Assembly (NCBI GenBank): GCA_017853815.1
Contig: JAFMIT010000067.1
Coordinates: 1-8,895, forward strand
Source of the DNA: Actinomycetota bacterium
Lineage (GTDB): Bacteria; Actinomycetota; Actinomycetes; S36-B12; UBA5976
Direction of reading: 5' to 3'
DNA length: 8,895 nt
Shown here piece by piece: positions 1-6,432 of the stretch (its first letter is position 1; each line of letters starts with the position of its first letter). Made by a program: the position numbers and the translations under genes. The notes under the pieces are model-generated. The model made no database searches. It saw only the letters and a program-made list of their open reading frames with translations, and was not told the origin of the DNA.

Positions 1-442
1 TGTTGCCGTTGTTCTGGCCGTCTGTGTTGTCGCCATCGTTGCGTGGCTGACGCTCTTCGCGTGGTTGACGGTCTTCGCGATCACCGCGGTCGTTGCGCTC
101 GCCACGATTGCGGTTGCGATCACGATTACGGTCATTGCGGTCGCGACGCTCGCCGCGGTCCTGGCGTTCACCCGAGTCAGATGATTCTGCAGCGGCATCG
201 GCCTGTGGAGCCTGTGACTGTTCTTGGCGTTCTTGGCCTTCACGTTCTTGGCGAGGTGCACGTTCTTCACGTGGAGCACGCTCTTCACGGGCGGCGCGAC
301 CTGAGCCAGCCTTGGCGGCGGAGATGGCAGCGACGAGATCGCCCTTTTTCATGGTGGAGGCGCCAGCAATGCCCATGGCAGCAGCAGCCTTCTTAAGTTC
401 GGGCAGCTTCAGATCGCTTAGCCCGGTAGTGGTTTCGCTCAC
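1..442 (-). CDS. rho: Transcription termination factor Rho, N-terminal part (runs off left edge)
   Basis: Rho is a hexameric RNA-dependent ATPase that terminates transcription. Only the first 147 codons are visible; the RNA-binding and ATPase cores lie beyond base 1. Residues 8-45 form the Rho N-terminal helical domain, with the typical LSDLKLPELKKAA segment followed by a glycine turn and a basic KKGDLVAAI helix. From about residue 48 the protein becomes a low-complexity insertion: tandem REERAP units (52-63), a Gln/Ala stretch, then an Arg/Asp/Asn-rich tract (91-147). Such an insertion is characteristic of actinobacterial Rho, where it is known to contribute to RNA contacts. The GTG start is chosen because GGAAGG lies 9 bases upstream and no in-frame start codon was found in the codons I read upstream of it. 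Actinobacteria usually have thrB directly before rho; here 1.3 kb separates them. Identity is confident although the catalytic part is not seen. Confidence 0.93.
   Translation of the reverse strand, partial: MSETTTGLSDLKLPELKKAAAAMGIAGASTMKKGDLVAAISAAKAGSGRAAREERAPREERAPRQEREGQERQEQSQAPQADAAAESSDSGERQDRGERRDRNDRNRDRNRNRGERNDRGDREDRQPREERQPRNDGDNTDGQNNGN
254..289 (-). repeat. Two tandem 18-bp units encoding REERAP in Rho
   Basis: Residues 52-57 and 58-63 of Rho are both REERAP, encoded by nearly identical 18-bp units, and are followed by the related RQER. A degenerate copy, QPREERQPR, recurs at residues 126-134 (bases 41-67). The tract is basic and acidic in alternation, so it is probably disordered. 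Slippage at such repeats would change the insertion length without shifting frame. Confidence 0.8.
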
Positions 443-451
443 GCGATTGAA

Positions 452-457
452 CCTTCC
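452..457 (-). promoter_or_regulatory. Ribosome binding site for rho
   Basis: On the minus strand GGAAGG lies 9 bases before the GTG codon at 442-440. This supports the GTG as the rho start, since no ATG is available nearby in frame. Confidence 0.7.
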
Positions 458-475
458 GAATGGATATTTGAGATT

Positions 476-492
476 CTCTGAATATTCCAGAG
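476..492 (-). promoter_or_regulatory. Small hairpin in the rho leader
   Basis: Read on the minus strand, CTCTG and CAGAG flank a seven-base interior that adds a G-T and an A-T pair, giving a 7-bp stem with a three-base loop. It sits about 33 bases upstream of the rho start codon within the inferred leader. Rho is known to regulate its own transcription in E. coli, so a structured leader could matter, but this is one short stem and its role is a guess. Confidence 0.4.
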
Positions 493-549
493 GCCCAGGG
501 GGTTAAAACTTTGTCGGCAGATTTGCCAGATTCCCAATGGGGTGGCTGA

Positions 550-577
550 ACCATAGCAAAGTGGCTGTCAGTCTCAA
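550..577 (-). promoter_or_regulatory. Candidate promoter for rho
   Basis: On the minus strand there is a -35-like TTGAGA (577-572), a 16-base spacer and a -10-like TATGGT (555-550). The bases TGC just before the -10 make it an extended -10 element. Transcription would start near 543, leaving a leader of about 100 bases before the GTG. An independent promoter fits the separation of rho from thrB by a gene on the other strand. Confidence 0.5.
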
Positions 578-661
578 GCCACCCGCCCCTTTTCCTCACG
601 AAATAGGCCCTTTGGCGGTGTTCGGAAGCCTCAGAAGCGAGGAGACTGACCTCACGGGGTT

Positions 662-667
662 AAGGAG
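662..667 (+). promoter_or_regulatory. Ribosome binding site for the DUF305 gene
   Basis: AAGGAG lies 6 bases before the ATG at 674, a near-perfect Shine-Dalgarno match with ideal spacing. It fixes the start of the DUF305 gene. I could not find a convincing plus-strand promoter upstream. Confidence 0.8.
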
Positions 668-673
668 TGCGCC

Positions 674-1309
674 ATGAGCGATAACCAGTCAAAGTCCACC
701 CCCTATCTCGTCACCATCATCGTGGTGCTCGTGGCGATATTGGCTTTTGTCCTCGGTCGCGCCAGTGCGGGCGATCGCTTCGGATGGTTCGGGCACTCCC
801 CGCTCATGGGCGGAAACATGATGGATGACCGGTTCATGGGCGACGGAATGATGCATTCTGGAGCGGGAGACTTGTCGGGTTCTGACGTGATGTTCTTGCA
901 AATGATGATTCCGCATCACCAACAGGCGGTCGACATGGCGGACATGGCTATCGCGCGGAGCAACAACGCCGCATTGCTTGTGATCGCACGAGCCATCAAA
1001 GAAGGTCAGACAGCGGAAATTGCGCAGATGCGTCAGTGGCTGTCAGCCAATGGAGTTCGCGAGGGCGTCGGTCACCACATGAACATGGGCTCGATGTTGT
1101 CCGAAACCGAGATGGCGGATCTCGATGCAGCGACTGGAGTTGCCTTCGATCAGCTGTGGCTCAATGGCATGATCGAACATCATCTTGGTGCACTGCACAT
1201 GATCACGATGATTGATGACAGTGGTAATGCTGAGATGCGCGCATTCGCATCGGCTATCGACACAACGCAAACGCGTGAGATTGAAGAGATGCGCGCACTA
1301 CTCGCATAG
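674..1309 (+). CDS. Membrane-anchored DUF305 family protein, probably metal (copper) related
   Basis: The 211-residue product starts with a short polar stretch, then one hydrophobic segment at residues 11-30 that could be an uncleaved signal anchor, so most of the protein should lie outside the membrane. Residues 43-61 are rich in Met and His (M45, M49, M50, M55, M59, M60, H61). Two DUF305 repeats follow. The first has MIPHHQQAVDMADMA (H81, H82), the second GMIEHHLGALHM (H169, H170), and HHMNMGSM (H134, H135) lies in the linker. DUF305 proteins form ferritin-like helical bundles and are often found near copper-handling genes; no metal function is shown here and no other metal gene is visible in the window. 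The gene runs against its neighbours, between thrB and rho, and ends 6 bases from a convergent small ORF. Family assignment is confident; copper binding is inferred from residue content. Confidence 0.9.
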   Translation: MSDNQSKSTPYLVTIIVVLVAILAFVLGRASAGDRFGWFGHSPLMGGNMMDDRFMGDGMMHSGAGDLSGSDVMFLQMMIPHHQQAVDMADMAIARSNNAALLVIARAIKEGQTAEIAQMRQWLSANGVREGVGHHMNMGSMLSETEMADLDAATGVAFDQLWLNGMIEHHLGALHMITMIDDSGNAEMRAFASAIDTTQTREIEEMRALLA

Positions 1310-1315
1310 CGACAC

Positions 1316-1555
1316 CTACTTTTCGGAAAGCTCCATGAGTGCGGCCTTGAGCAGCTCTTCAGAGAATGGATAGTCGAGTCGCGTCGATCGCAGACCGATA
1401 CTCAGTGTGATGGAATCAGTTAATACTTTCGATTTGCGAATCCACACAAGACCTGGAATGTCTAGCTGGTCCGTCATTGCTAAGCCAAGATAGCGAACAT
1501 CGTCAACACCAAAGCGAATAAGCAACTGACTTAAATTCGAAAATACCCCAGACAA
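1316..1555 (-). CDS. Small hypothetical protein, 79 residues
   Basis: I do not recognise this family. The predicted product has no obvious membrane segment or signal peptide; it has mixed hydrophobic and charged character, with a C-terminal part that looks helical (SEELLKAALMELSEK). The start is a TTG preceded 5 bases upstream by AGGGGG, a usable Shine-Dalgarno sequence, and an in-frame TAG lies four codons upstream of the TTG, so the frame cannot extend far. Counted by eye the ORF is about 46% GC, clearly lower than the amino-acid genes beside it, and it uses TTA, GTA, CTA and AGT codons that look rarer there. It converges on the DUF305 gene with 6 bases between stop codons. It could be a real small gene, a remnant of a longer one, or a chance ORF; the plausible binding site and protein-like sequence favour real. 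Confidence 0.45.
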   Translation of the reverse strand: MSGVFSNLSQLLIRFGVDDVRYLGLAMTDQLDIPGLVWIRKSKVLTDSITLSIGLRSTRLDYPFSEELLKAALMELSEK

Positions 1556-1692
1556 CGATTCCCCCTATGAGTTGATGACCAAAGTATGCCTTCCCCCGAC
1601 GAGAATGCGCGTCCGTTCGAAGACGCTGTTGTTACAACTTTGCAAGGATGCGAAAAGTGCATTCCACTATGCCCGTAATGTGCAAAAACGTC

Positions 1693-1718
1693 AGTGAAGT
1701 GAGCGAGATAATTTCACT
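1693..1718 (-). terminator. Weak terminator-like inverted repeat after thrB
   Basis: Just past the thrB stop, the minus strand carries AGTGAA and TTCACT as a 6-bp stem with a 14-base loop, followed four bases later by five T residues. A second pairing in the same place (AAGTGA with TCACTT, 11-base loop) is possible. The stem is AT-rich and the loop is long, so it would be a poor intrinsic terminator. It is still the only candidate for ending the argS-thrB transcript. Nothing else stands out in the rest of the 166-base gap between thrB and the small ORF. Confidence 0.3.
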
Positions 1719-1721
1719 TAA

Positions 1722-2660
1722 TCAGGAAGACATTGGTACGACATGCGCACCTTGTTTGCCCACGCCAACTGCGTGCGTCTCAAACTTTTCGCCAGCGATT
1801 TGTGCCACTTCGTATGAGACGTTGCTCGTCGCGAGAACCAATACCGTCGAGCCGGCGCCAGAGATCACTGCAGCATGACCAGCTTCACGAAGTTTTTGGA
1901 CAAGCGCCCACGATGACTTCATTGCAGATGAACGTTGCTCTTGGTGAAGCTTGTCTTCAGTCGCAACCATCAGCAGATCAGGGTTTTCGCACATCGCGGC
2001 GGTCAACAACGCACTGCGGCCAGCATTGAACGATGCGTCCGCGTGCGTCACTGTTTCTGGCAAGAGTCCACGCGCTTTTTTGGTTGCCACTGCACCAGCT
2101 GGGATACACACGATTGGAAAAATTGAGCGATCGACATCGAGACGAACAGCCTGCGCATCGGCACCCATGCCCCACGCGAGAGTGAAACCACCGAGCAAAG
2201 TCGCAGCGACATTGTCTGGGTGACCTTCGAGCTCTGACGCGAGCGAAAGAGCTGCTGCATCCGGCAAGAGATTGTCGCCGCCGACGACGAGCGCACGCGC
2301 AAGCACGATGCCACCGACAATCGCGGCGGATGACGAGCCCATGCCACGACCGTGCGGGATGGTGTTGTTGGTCAGGATCGAAAGACCAGCAGGCTTCTCG
2401 CCCATACGTTCAAAAGCTGCCATCATGGACTTGGCGACGAGGTGCTTGCCATCGCGGGGCAGGTCTTCCGCACCTTCGCCGACCATGTCGACTTCGATAC
2501 CTGGTTCGTCACTGACCTGAGCGACCAAGTCGTCGTACCAGTCGAGCGCGAGCCCAGCACAGTCGAACGCTGGACCGAGGTTTGCCGACGTCGCAGGGAC
2601 GCGCACGCGCATCGCGGCAGCTTTGAAGGTAAGAACAGGAGCGGAAGTCCGTCGTGCCAT
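1722..2660 (-). CDS. thrB: Homoserine kinase
   Basis: ThrB phosphorylates homoserine with ATP to O-phosphohomoserine, the substrate of ThrC, in the cytoplasm. The 312-residue protein has all three GHMP kinase motifs: the N-terminal VPATSANLGPAFD segment (residues 21-33), the glycine/serine-rich ATP loop PHGRGMGSSSAA (102-113) and the C-terminal ISGAGSTVLV (266-275), plus EGHPDN at 145-150. Length is normal for the family. The ATG follows the thrC stop codon with no base between (TAA then ATG), and no clear Shine-Dalgarno sequence is seen, so translation is probably coupled to thrC. An internal ATG at residue 17 (base 2612) would begin as homologues often do, MRVRVPATSANLG, but it also lacks a Shine-Dalgarno sequence, so the true start is uncertain between the two. 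It is the last gene of the argS-thrB run. Confidence 0.96.
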   Translation of the reverse strand: MARRTSAPVLTFKAAAMRVRVPATSANLGPAFDCAGLALDWYDDLVAQVSDEPGIEVDMVGEGAEDLPRDGKHLVAKSMMAAFERMGEKPAGLSILTNNTIPHGRGMGSSSAAIVGGIVLARALVVGGDNLLPDAAALSLASELEGHPDNVAATLLGGFTLAWGMGADAQAVRLDVDRSIFPIVCIPAGAVATKKARGLLPETVTHADASFNAGRSALLTAAMCENPDLLMVATEDKLHQEQRSSAMKSSWALVQKLREAGHAAVISGAGSTVLVLATSNVSYEVAQIAGEKFETHAVGVGKQGAHVVPMSS

Positions 2661-3719
2661 TTAGACCAGTCCAATCGCATGTGCTGCTGCAGTCACATCG
2701 ATTGGAATCACAATCGGATCTGCTGCAGATTCAAGGGCCCATTGTGGGTCCTTCAAACCGTTTCCTGTGACTGTACACACGATCTTTTGGCCAGCGTCGA
2801 CTTTGCCGGCAGCATGCATTTTGAGCAGACCCGCGACAGACGCTGCAGAGGCTGGCTCAACAAACACGGCTTCGCGCGAGGCGAGGTAGTGATACGCCGC
2901 AAGGATTTCTTGGTCGCTCACCATGTCGATGAGACCGCCCGACTCTTCACGGGCAGCAATGGCGTACTCCCACGATGCTGGGTTGCCGATGCGGATAGCG
3001 GTGGCAATCGTCTCGGGCTTGTCGACGACATGGCCGCGCACGATGGGGGCAGCACCTTCGGCCTGGAAACCCCACATGCGAGGAGTCTTCGAAGCGATGC
3101 CGTCAGCGGCGTACTCCTTGAAACCTTTCCAGTAGGCCGTGATGTTGCCAGCGTTGCCGACTGGCAGGCAGTGAATGTCGGGTGCATCGCCGAGTGCATC
3201 AACAATTTCGAAAGATGCAGTCTTTTGGCCTTCAATGCGATCGGGGTTGACCGAATTCACCAGTGCAATCGGGTATTGCTCGGCCATATCGCGTGCGAGC
3301 GTGAGGCAGTCATCAAAGTTGCCTTGAACTTGAAGAAGCTTCGAGCCCATGACAATCGCCTGCGCGAGTTTGCCCATCGCAATTTTGCCTTCGGGCACGA
3401 GCACGACAGCGGTCATGCCTGCTTTGACGGCGTATGCGGCAGCTGAAGCGGACGTATTGCCCGTCGATGCACACACAACAGCTTTAGCGCCAGCTTCGGC
3501 CGCTTTAGAAATCGCCATCGTCATGCCGCGGTCTTTGAACGAGCCGGTCGGATTCGCGCCTTCGACTTTGAGCCAGACCTGCGCGCCAACCCGCTCAGAC
3601 AAATTGCATGCGTAGACGAGAGGTGTGCCGCCTTCAAGCAAAGTGACGATAGGTGTTTTGTCGGTGACCGGAAGTCGATCGCGATATTCGTGGATGAGGC
3701 CGCGCCAAGGCTGTGCCAT
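2661..3719 (-). CDS. thrC: Threonine synthase
   Basis: ThrC is a pyridoxal-phosphate enzyme that converts O-phosphohomoserine to threonine and phosphate. The 352-residue product is of the shorter type found in actinobacteria and Bacillus. It shows the PLP-binding lysine in NPTGSFKDRGM (K62), the substrate loop CASTGNTSASAAAYA around residues 83-97, and the glycine-rich cofactor-phosphate segment PVGNAGNITAYWKG near the middle. The start codon overlaps the hom stop codon by one base (TAATG), a classic arrangement for translational coupling, and the stop directly abuts thrB. The hom-thrC-thrB trio thus supplies the homoserine-to-threonine branch as one unit. No frameshift or missing key residue was seen. 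Confidence 0.97.
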   Translation of the reverse strand: MAQPWRGLIHEYRDRLPVTDKTPIVTLLEGGTPLVYACNLSERVGAQVWLKVEGANPTGSFKDRGMTMAISKAAEAGAKAVVCASTGNTSASAAAYAVKAGMTAVVLVPEGKIAMGKLAQAIVMGSKLLQVQGNFDDCLTLARDMAEQYPIALVNSVNPDRIEGQKTASFEIVDALGDAPDIHCLPVGNAGNITAYWKGFKEYAADGIASKTPRMWGFQAEGAAPIVRGHVVDKPETIATAIRIGNPASWEYAIAAREESGGLIDMVSDQEILAAYHYLASREAVFVEPASAASVAGLLKMHAAGKVDAGQKIVCTVTGNGLKDPQWALESAADPIVIPIDVTAAAHAIGLV

Positions 3720-5032
3720 TAGTGACCCACCTCGCCTTCGACGCGCATCACACCGACAACCTGGCGAACCGCTGGCATCTCGCGCAGTGCGGCGAGCGTC
3801 TGTGAGAGGGCCGCGTCAGTCGCTTGGTGGGTGCGGACCAACAAGAACGCTTCGTCGCCGCTGCCGTCTTGGCGCACAACCTGAATGCTGACGTTGTTCG
3901 AGGCGAAGACCTGAGCAATCGCCGCGAGCACGCCAGGTTGATCTGCCACCTGAAGATTGATGGCGTAACGGGTGTTGGCCGCAGAAATACCGCGTGGTTC
4001 TAGATCTGCATAATCCGATTCGCCGTAACCCGCGTGACCGCGGACTTTGTTGCGAGCCACAGCGACGACGTCACCGAGCACCGCTGACGCAGTCGGCGCA
4101 CCGCCCGCGCCGCGACCGTAGAACATGACAGCACCGGCAGCGTCTGCTTCGACGAAGACGGCGTTGAAAGACAAGCGCACAGAAGCGAGTGGATGCGAAC
4201 GAGGCACCATCGCAGGATGTACGCGAACCACGACGCCAAGCTCGTCTGGCGTGAGTTCTGCTACCGCGAGCAGTTTGACGACAAAGCCCATGTCCTGTGC
4301 GGCTTTGATGTCAGCGGCAGTGACTTTCGAGATACCTTCGACATAGACATCGTCGATGGTGACTCGTGTATGGAAAGCGAGTGAGGCAAGGATCGCTGCC
4401 TTTGCGGCTGCATCGAGACCTTCGACATCGGCGGTTGGATCAGCTTCGGCATACCCAAGAGCCTGTGCCTCAGCGAGCACCTCGCTGTAGTCGGCACCTG
4501 TCTCGTCCATTTTGGTGAGCATGTAGTTGGTGGTGCCGTTGACGATGCCGAGAACTCGGCGCACCTTGTCACCAGCGAGCGACTCGCGCAGCGGGCGAAG
4601 AAGTGGAATCGCACCTGCGACAGATGCTTCGTAGTAGAGGTCGACGTTGTTTTTCTCTGCGGCGGCGAACAGCGTGGCACCATCAGCGGCGAGCAGTGCC
4701 TTGTTGGCAGTGACGACGGAGGAGCCGTTGTTGAGCGCCTGCAGGATCAGGCTTCGCGCTGGCTCAATCCCACCCATCACTTCGATGACGAGATCGATGT
4801 TGTCGTCGAGCAGCGCAGCAGCATCGGTGGTGATGAGGTCAGCGCGGATGCCATCGCGAGCGCGAGCCGCGTCGCGCACCGCCACACCGACGAGCTCGAG
4901 ACGAGCGCCCACGCGAGCAGCGAAATCATCAGCATTGTCCTGAAGCAGTCGAGCGACCTCCGTGCCCACCGTGCCGGCGCCCAGAAGGGCAATCCGCAAG
5001 GTTGGGACAGCGTCGAGACTCGGCGCAGACAT
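3719..5032 (-). CDS. hom: Homoserine dehydrogenase with C-terminal ACT domain
   Basis: Hom reduces aspartate semialdehyde to homoserine with NAD(P)H, the branch point to threonine and methionine. The 437-residue protein has an N-terminal Rossmann fold with GAGTVG (residues 18-23), TANKALLA (108-115), NGTTNYML (165-172) and the catalytic region GYAEADPTADVEGLDAAAK, containing the conserved Asp (D207) and Lys (K211). Residues from about 354 onward, starting TRYAINLQVADQPGVLAAIA, form an ACT domain, the usual site of threonine feedback inhibition. I chose the ATG at 5032 because GAGGAG sits 6 bases upstream; a GTG ten codons earlier (5062) is in frame but falls inside a palindrome and lacks a good binding site. 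It is separated from lysA by 57 bases containing two inverted repeats, and overlaps thrC by one base. Confidence 0.97.
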   Translation of the reverse strand: MSAPSLDAVPTLRIALLGAGTVGTEVARLLQDNADDFAARVGARLELVGVAVRDAARARDGIRADLITTDAAALLDDNIDLVIEVMGGIEPARSLILQALNNGSSVVTANKALLAADGATLFAAAEKNNVDLYYEASVAGAIPLLRPLRESLAGDKVRRVLGIVNGTTNYMLTKMDETGADYSEVLAEAQALGYAEADPTADVEGLDAAAKAAILASLAFHTRVTIDDVYVEGISKVTAADIKAAQDMGFVVKLLAVAELTPDELGVVVRVHPAMVPRSHPLASVRLSFNAVFVEADAAGAVMFYGRGAGGAPTASAVLGDVVAVARNKVRGHAGYGESDYADLEPRGISAANTRYAINLQVADQPGVLAAIAQVFASNNVSIQVVRQDGSGDEAFLLVRTHQATDAALSQTLAALREMPAVRQVVGVMRVEGEVGH

Positions 5033-5038
5033 GACAAT

Positions 5039-5044
5039 CTCCTC
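5039..5044 (-). promoter_or_regulatory. Ribosome binding site for hom
   Basis: GAGGAG on the minus strand lies 6 bases before the ATG at 5032. It decides the hom start against the in-frame GTG at 5062. Its first three bases also belong to the small inverted repeat at 5042-5052, so access to it could depend on RNA folding. Confidence 0.75.
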
Positions 5045-5071
5045 AAAATGAGCGCTGACCACTCGGTCAGC
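5042..5071 (-). promoter_or_regulatory. Two stacked inverted repeats between lysA and hom
   Basis: Read in the direction of transcription, a perfect 7-bp stem GCTGACC/GGTCAGC with a four-base GAGT loop (5071-5054) is followed after one base by CTCA-TTT-TGAG (5052-5042), a 4-bp stem whose last three paired bases are the start of the hom Shine-Dalgarno sequence. The first stem followed by a short T run resembles a weak terminator or attenuator; it could instead be an mRNA-processing or stabilising hairpin, or a DNA operator, since TGACC-n4-GGTCA is a plausible dimeric repressor site. The pairing is seen directly; any function is inferred. Confidence 0.55.
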
Positions 5072-5089
5072 AGGGTCAAATCCTAGTCG

Positions 5090-6430
5090 TCAGCGGTGGA
5101 GGCCCTGGTCGAGAGCGAAGAGGTCCGCCTCGGTCTCGCGGCGAATCAGCAGTGTGCTTTGACCGTCCTTGACTGACACCACAGCAGGCCGAGTCAGCAT
5201 GTTGTAGTTGCTCGCCATGGAGCGGTGGTACGCCCCTGTTGCCGCGACGGCGATGAGGTCGCCCGGCGCGATATCGGATGGCAGAACCAGATCGCGAATC
5301 AGAATGTCGCCACTCTCGCAGTGTTTGCCGACGAGACGGGATTGCAAGCCAGCACCAATAGTCTCTCGGGACGCGACGCGAGCGGTGTACTCGGCGCCAT
5401 AGAGAGCGGTACGAATGTTGTCGCTCATGCCGCCATCCACCGAGACGTAGACGCGTTCCTCGTCACCATCGAGCTGAATAGGTTTGATGGTGCCGACTTC
5501 GTAGAGCGTCACCGTGGACTGGCCAACAATCGCTCGGCCCGGTTCGACCGAGAGTCGCGGCGTCTTGATCTTGAGCCGAGCGCTTTCACTCACGACGATG
5601 TCATGAAGCGCCTTAGCCATCATGGCGACCGACGGTGGATCATCAGACGGTACGTACGCGATTCCAAGTCCACCACCGAGATCTAGCTCTTCGGTTTCGA
5701 AGTCATGTTGCGCTTTCATGTGTGCAATGAACGCGAGCGCGCGTTTAGCCGATTCTTCAAACCCGATAGGTTCGAAGATCTGCGAGCCGATGTGTGAATG
5801 GAAGCCGCGCAGTCGCAATCCAGGAATTCCAATCACAGCGACCGCGGCCTGCTCGGCCGCACCGCTCGTGACAGACAGCCCAAACTTTTGATCTTCATGC
5901 GCAGTCGAAATGAATTCATGGGTGTGCGCTTCGACTCCGAGAGTGAGTCGAATCAAAACATCGACCACATCGTTTTGGTGTCGAACAATCTGCTGCAGTC
6001 GAATAATCTCGTCGAAAGAATCAATCACAATTGCAGAGATTCCAGCGGAAACTGCCCGCTCCAGCTCTTCAGCGGACTTGTTGTTGCCGTGCAGAACGAT
6101 GCGTTCCGGCGGCACACCAGCGGCGAGGGCGAGTCCGAGCTCTCCGCCCGAAGCGACATCCACACCGAGCCCACCTTCGACCACCCATCGAAAAACATCG
6201 GCGGAAGCAAAAGCTTTCGACGCATAGTGAACCGAGCACTCAAGATCGCTAAAAGCAAAGGCCTTTGAGAATTCCGCGATGCGGTAACGAACATCGGCTT
6301 CGTCGACAACAAACAATGGCGTGCCGTACTCGCGTGCCAGCTGCTTTGAAAACACGCCACCAAAAACCAGCTGCCCATCGACAGCGAGTGCCGTCGTCAT
6401 GGGCCACACGCGTGGTTCGAGAGCGTCCAC
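5090..6430 (-). CDS. lysA: Diaminopimelate decarboxylase
   Basis: LysA removes carbon dioxide from meso-diaminopimelate to give lysine, the final step of lysine synthesis. The 446-residue protein is a fold-type III PLP enzyme: the Schiff-base lysine is in SVHYASKAF (K72), followed by HGNNKS (114-119), HSHIGSQ (211-217), the glycine loop GGGLG (252-256), EPGR (296-299), the CESGD motif whose Cys371 and Glu372 act across the dimer interface, and GAYHRSMASNYN with the cofactor-contacting Tyr401. HTHEFISTAHEDQKFGLS is strikingly like mycobacterial LysA. The GTG start at 6430 lies 2 bases after the argS stop; it is preferred over an ATG at 6400 because the extra LEPRVWP residues match actinobacterial homologues and a GGAGCGGA stretch precedes it. 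The Tyr-His-Arg-Ser variant replaces the Tyr-Cys-Tyr-Ser seen in mycobacteria. Confidence 0.96.
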   Translation of the reverse strand: MDALEPRVWPMTTALAVDGQLVFGGVFSKQLAREYGTPLFVVDEADVRYRIAEFSKAFAFSDLECSVHYASKAFASADVFRWVVEGGLGVDVASGGELGLALAAGVPPERIVLHGNNKSAEELERAVSAGISAIVIDSFDEIIRLQQIVRHQNDVVDVLIRLTLGVEAHTHEFISTAHEDQKFGLSVTSGAAEQAAVAVIGIPGLRLRGFHSHIGSQIFEPIGFEESAKRALAFIAHMKAQHDFETEELDLGGGLGIAYVPSDDPPSVAMMAKALHDIVVSESARLKIKTPRLSVEPGRAIVGQSTVTLYEVGTIKPIQLDGDEERVYVSVDGGMSDNIRTALYGAEYTARVASRETIGAGLQSRLVGKHCESGDILIRDLVLPSDIAPGDLIAVAATGAYHRSMASNYNMLTRPAVVSVKDGQSTLLIRRETEADLFALDQGLHR

Positions 6431-6432
6431 TG

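Noticed and set aside
393..599. 68-codon minus-strand ORF over the rho start and leader
   Set aside because: It overlaps the rho N-terminus in another frame, and the rho frame shows a clear Rho N-terminal domain with a good ribosome binding site.
629..653. Two mutually exclusive small stems (CCTC/GAGG and GAGG/CCTC sharing the middle GAGG) before the DUF305 gene
   Set aside because: Stems are only 4 bp with no extension, which is easily due to chance, and they do not reach the ribosome binding site.
1310..1335. Possible bidirectional terminator between the DUF305 gene and the small ORF
   Set aside because: Only a short CTTT/AAAG pairing inside the small ORF's 3' end is available, with no GC-rich stem or T tract on either strand.
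1648..1878. 76-codon plus-strand ORF across the end of thrB
   Set aside because: Mostly antisense to thrB, no Shine-Dalgarno sequence noted, and no recognisable protein features.
2352..3446. Long open frame on the plus strand (364 codons) opposite thrB and thrC
   Set aside because: Antisense to two confident genes, with a Cys/His/Arg-rich composition and no family features; a coding shadow.
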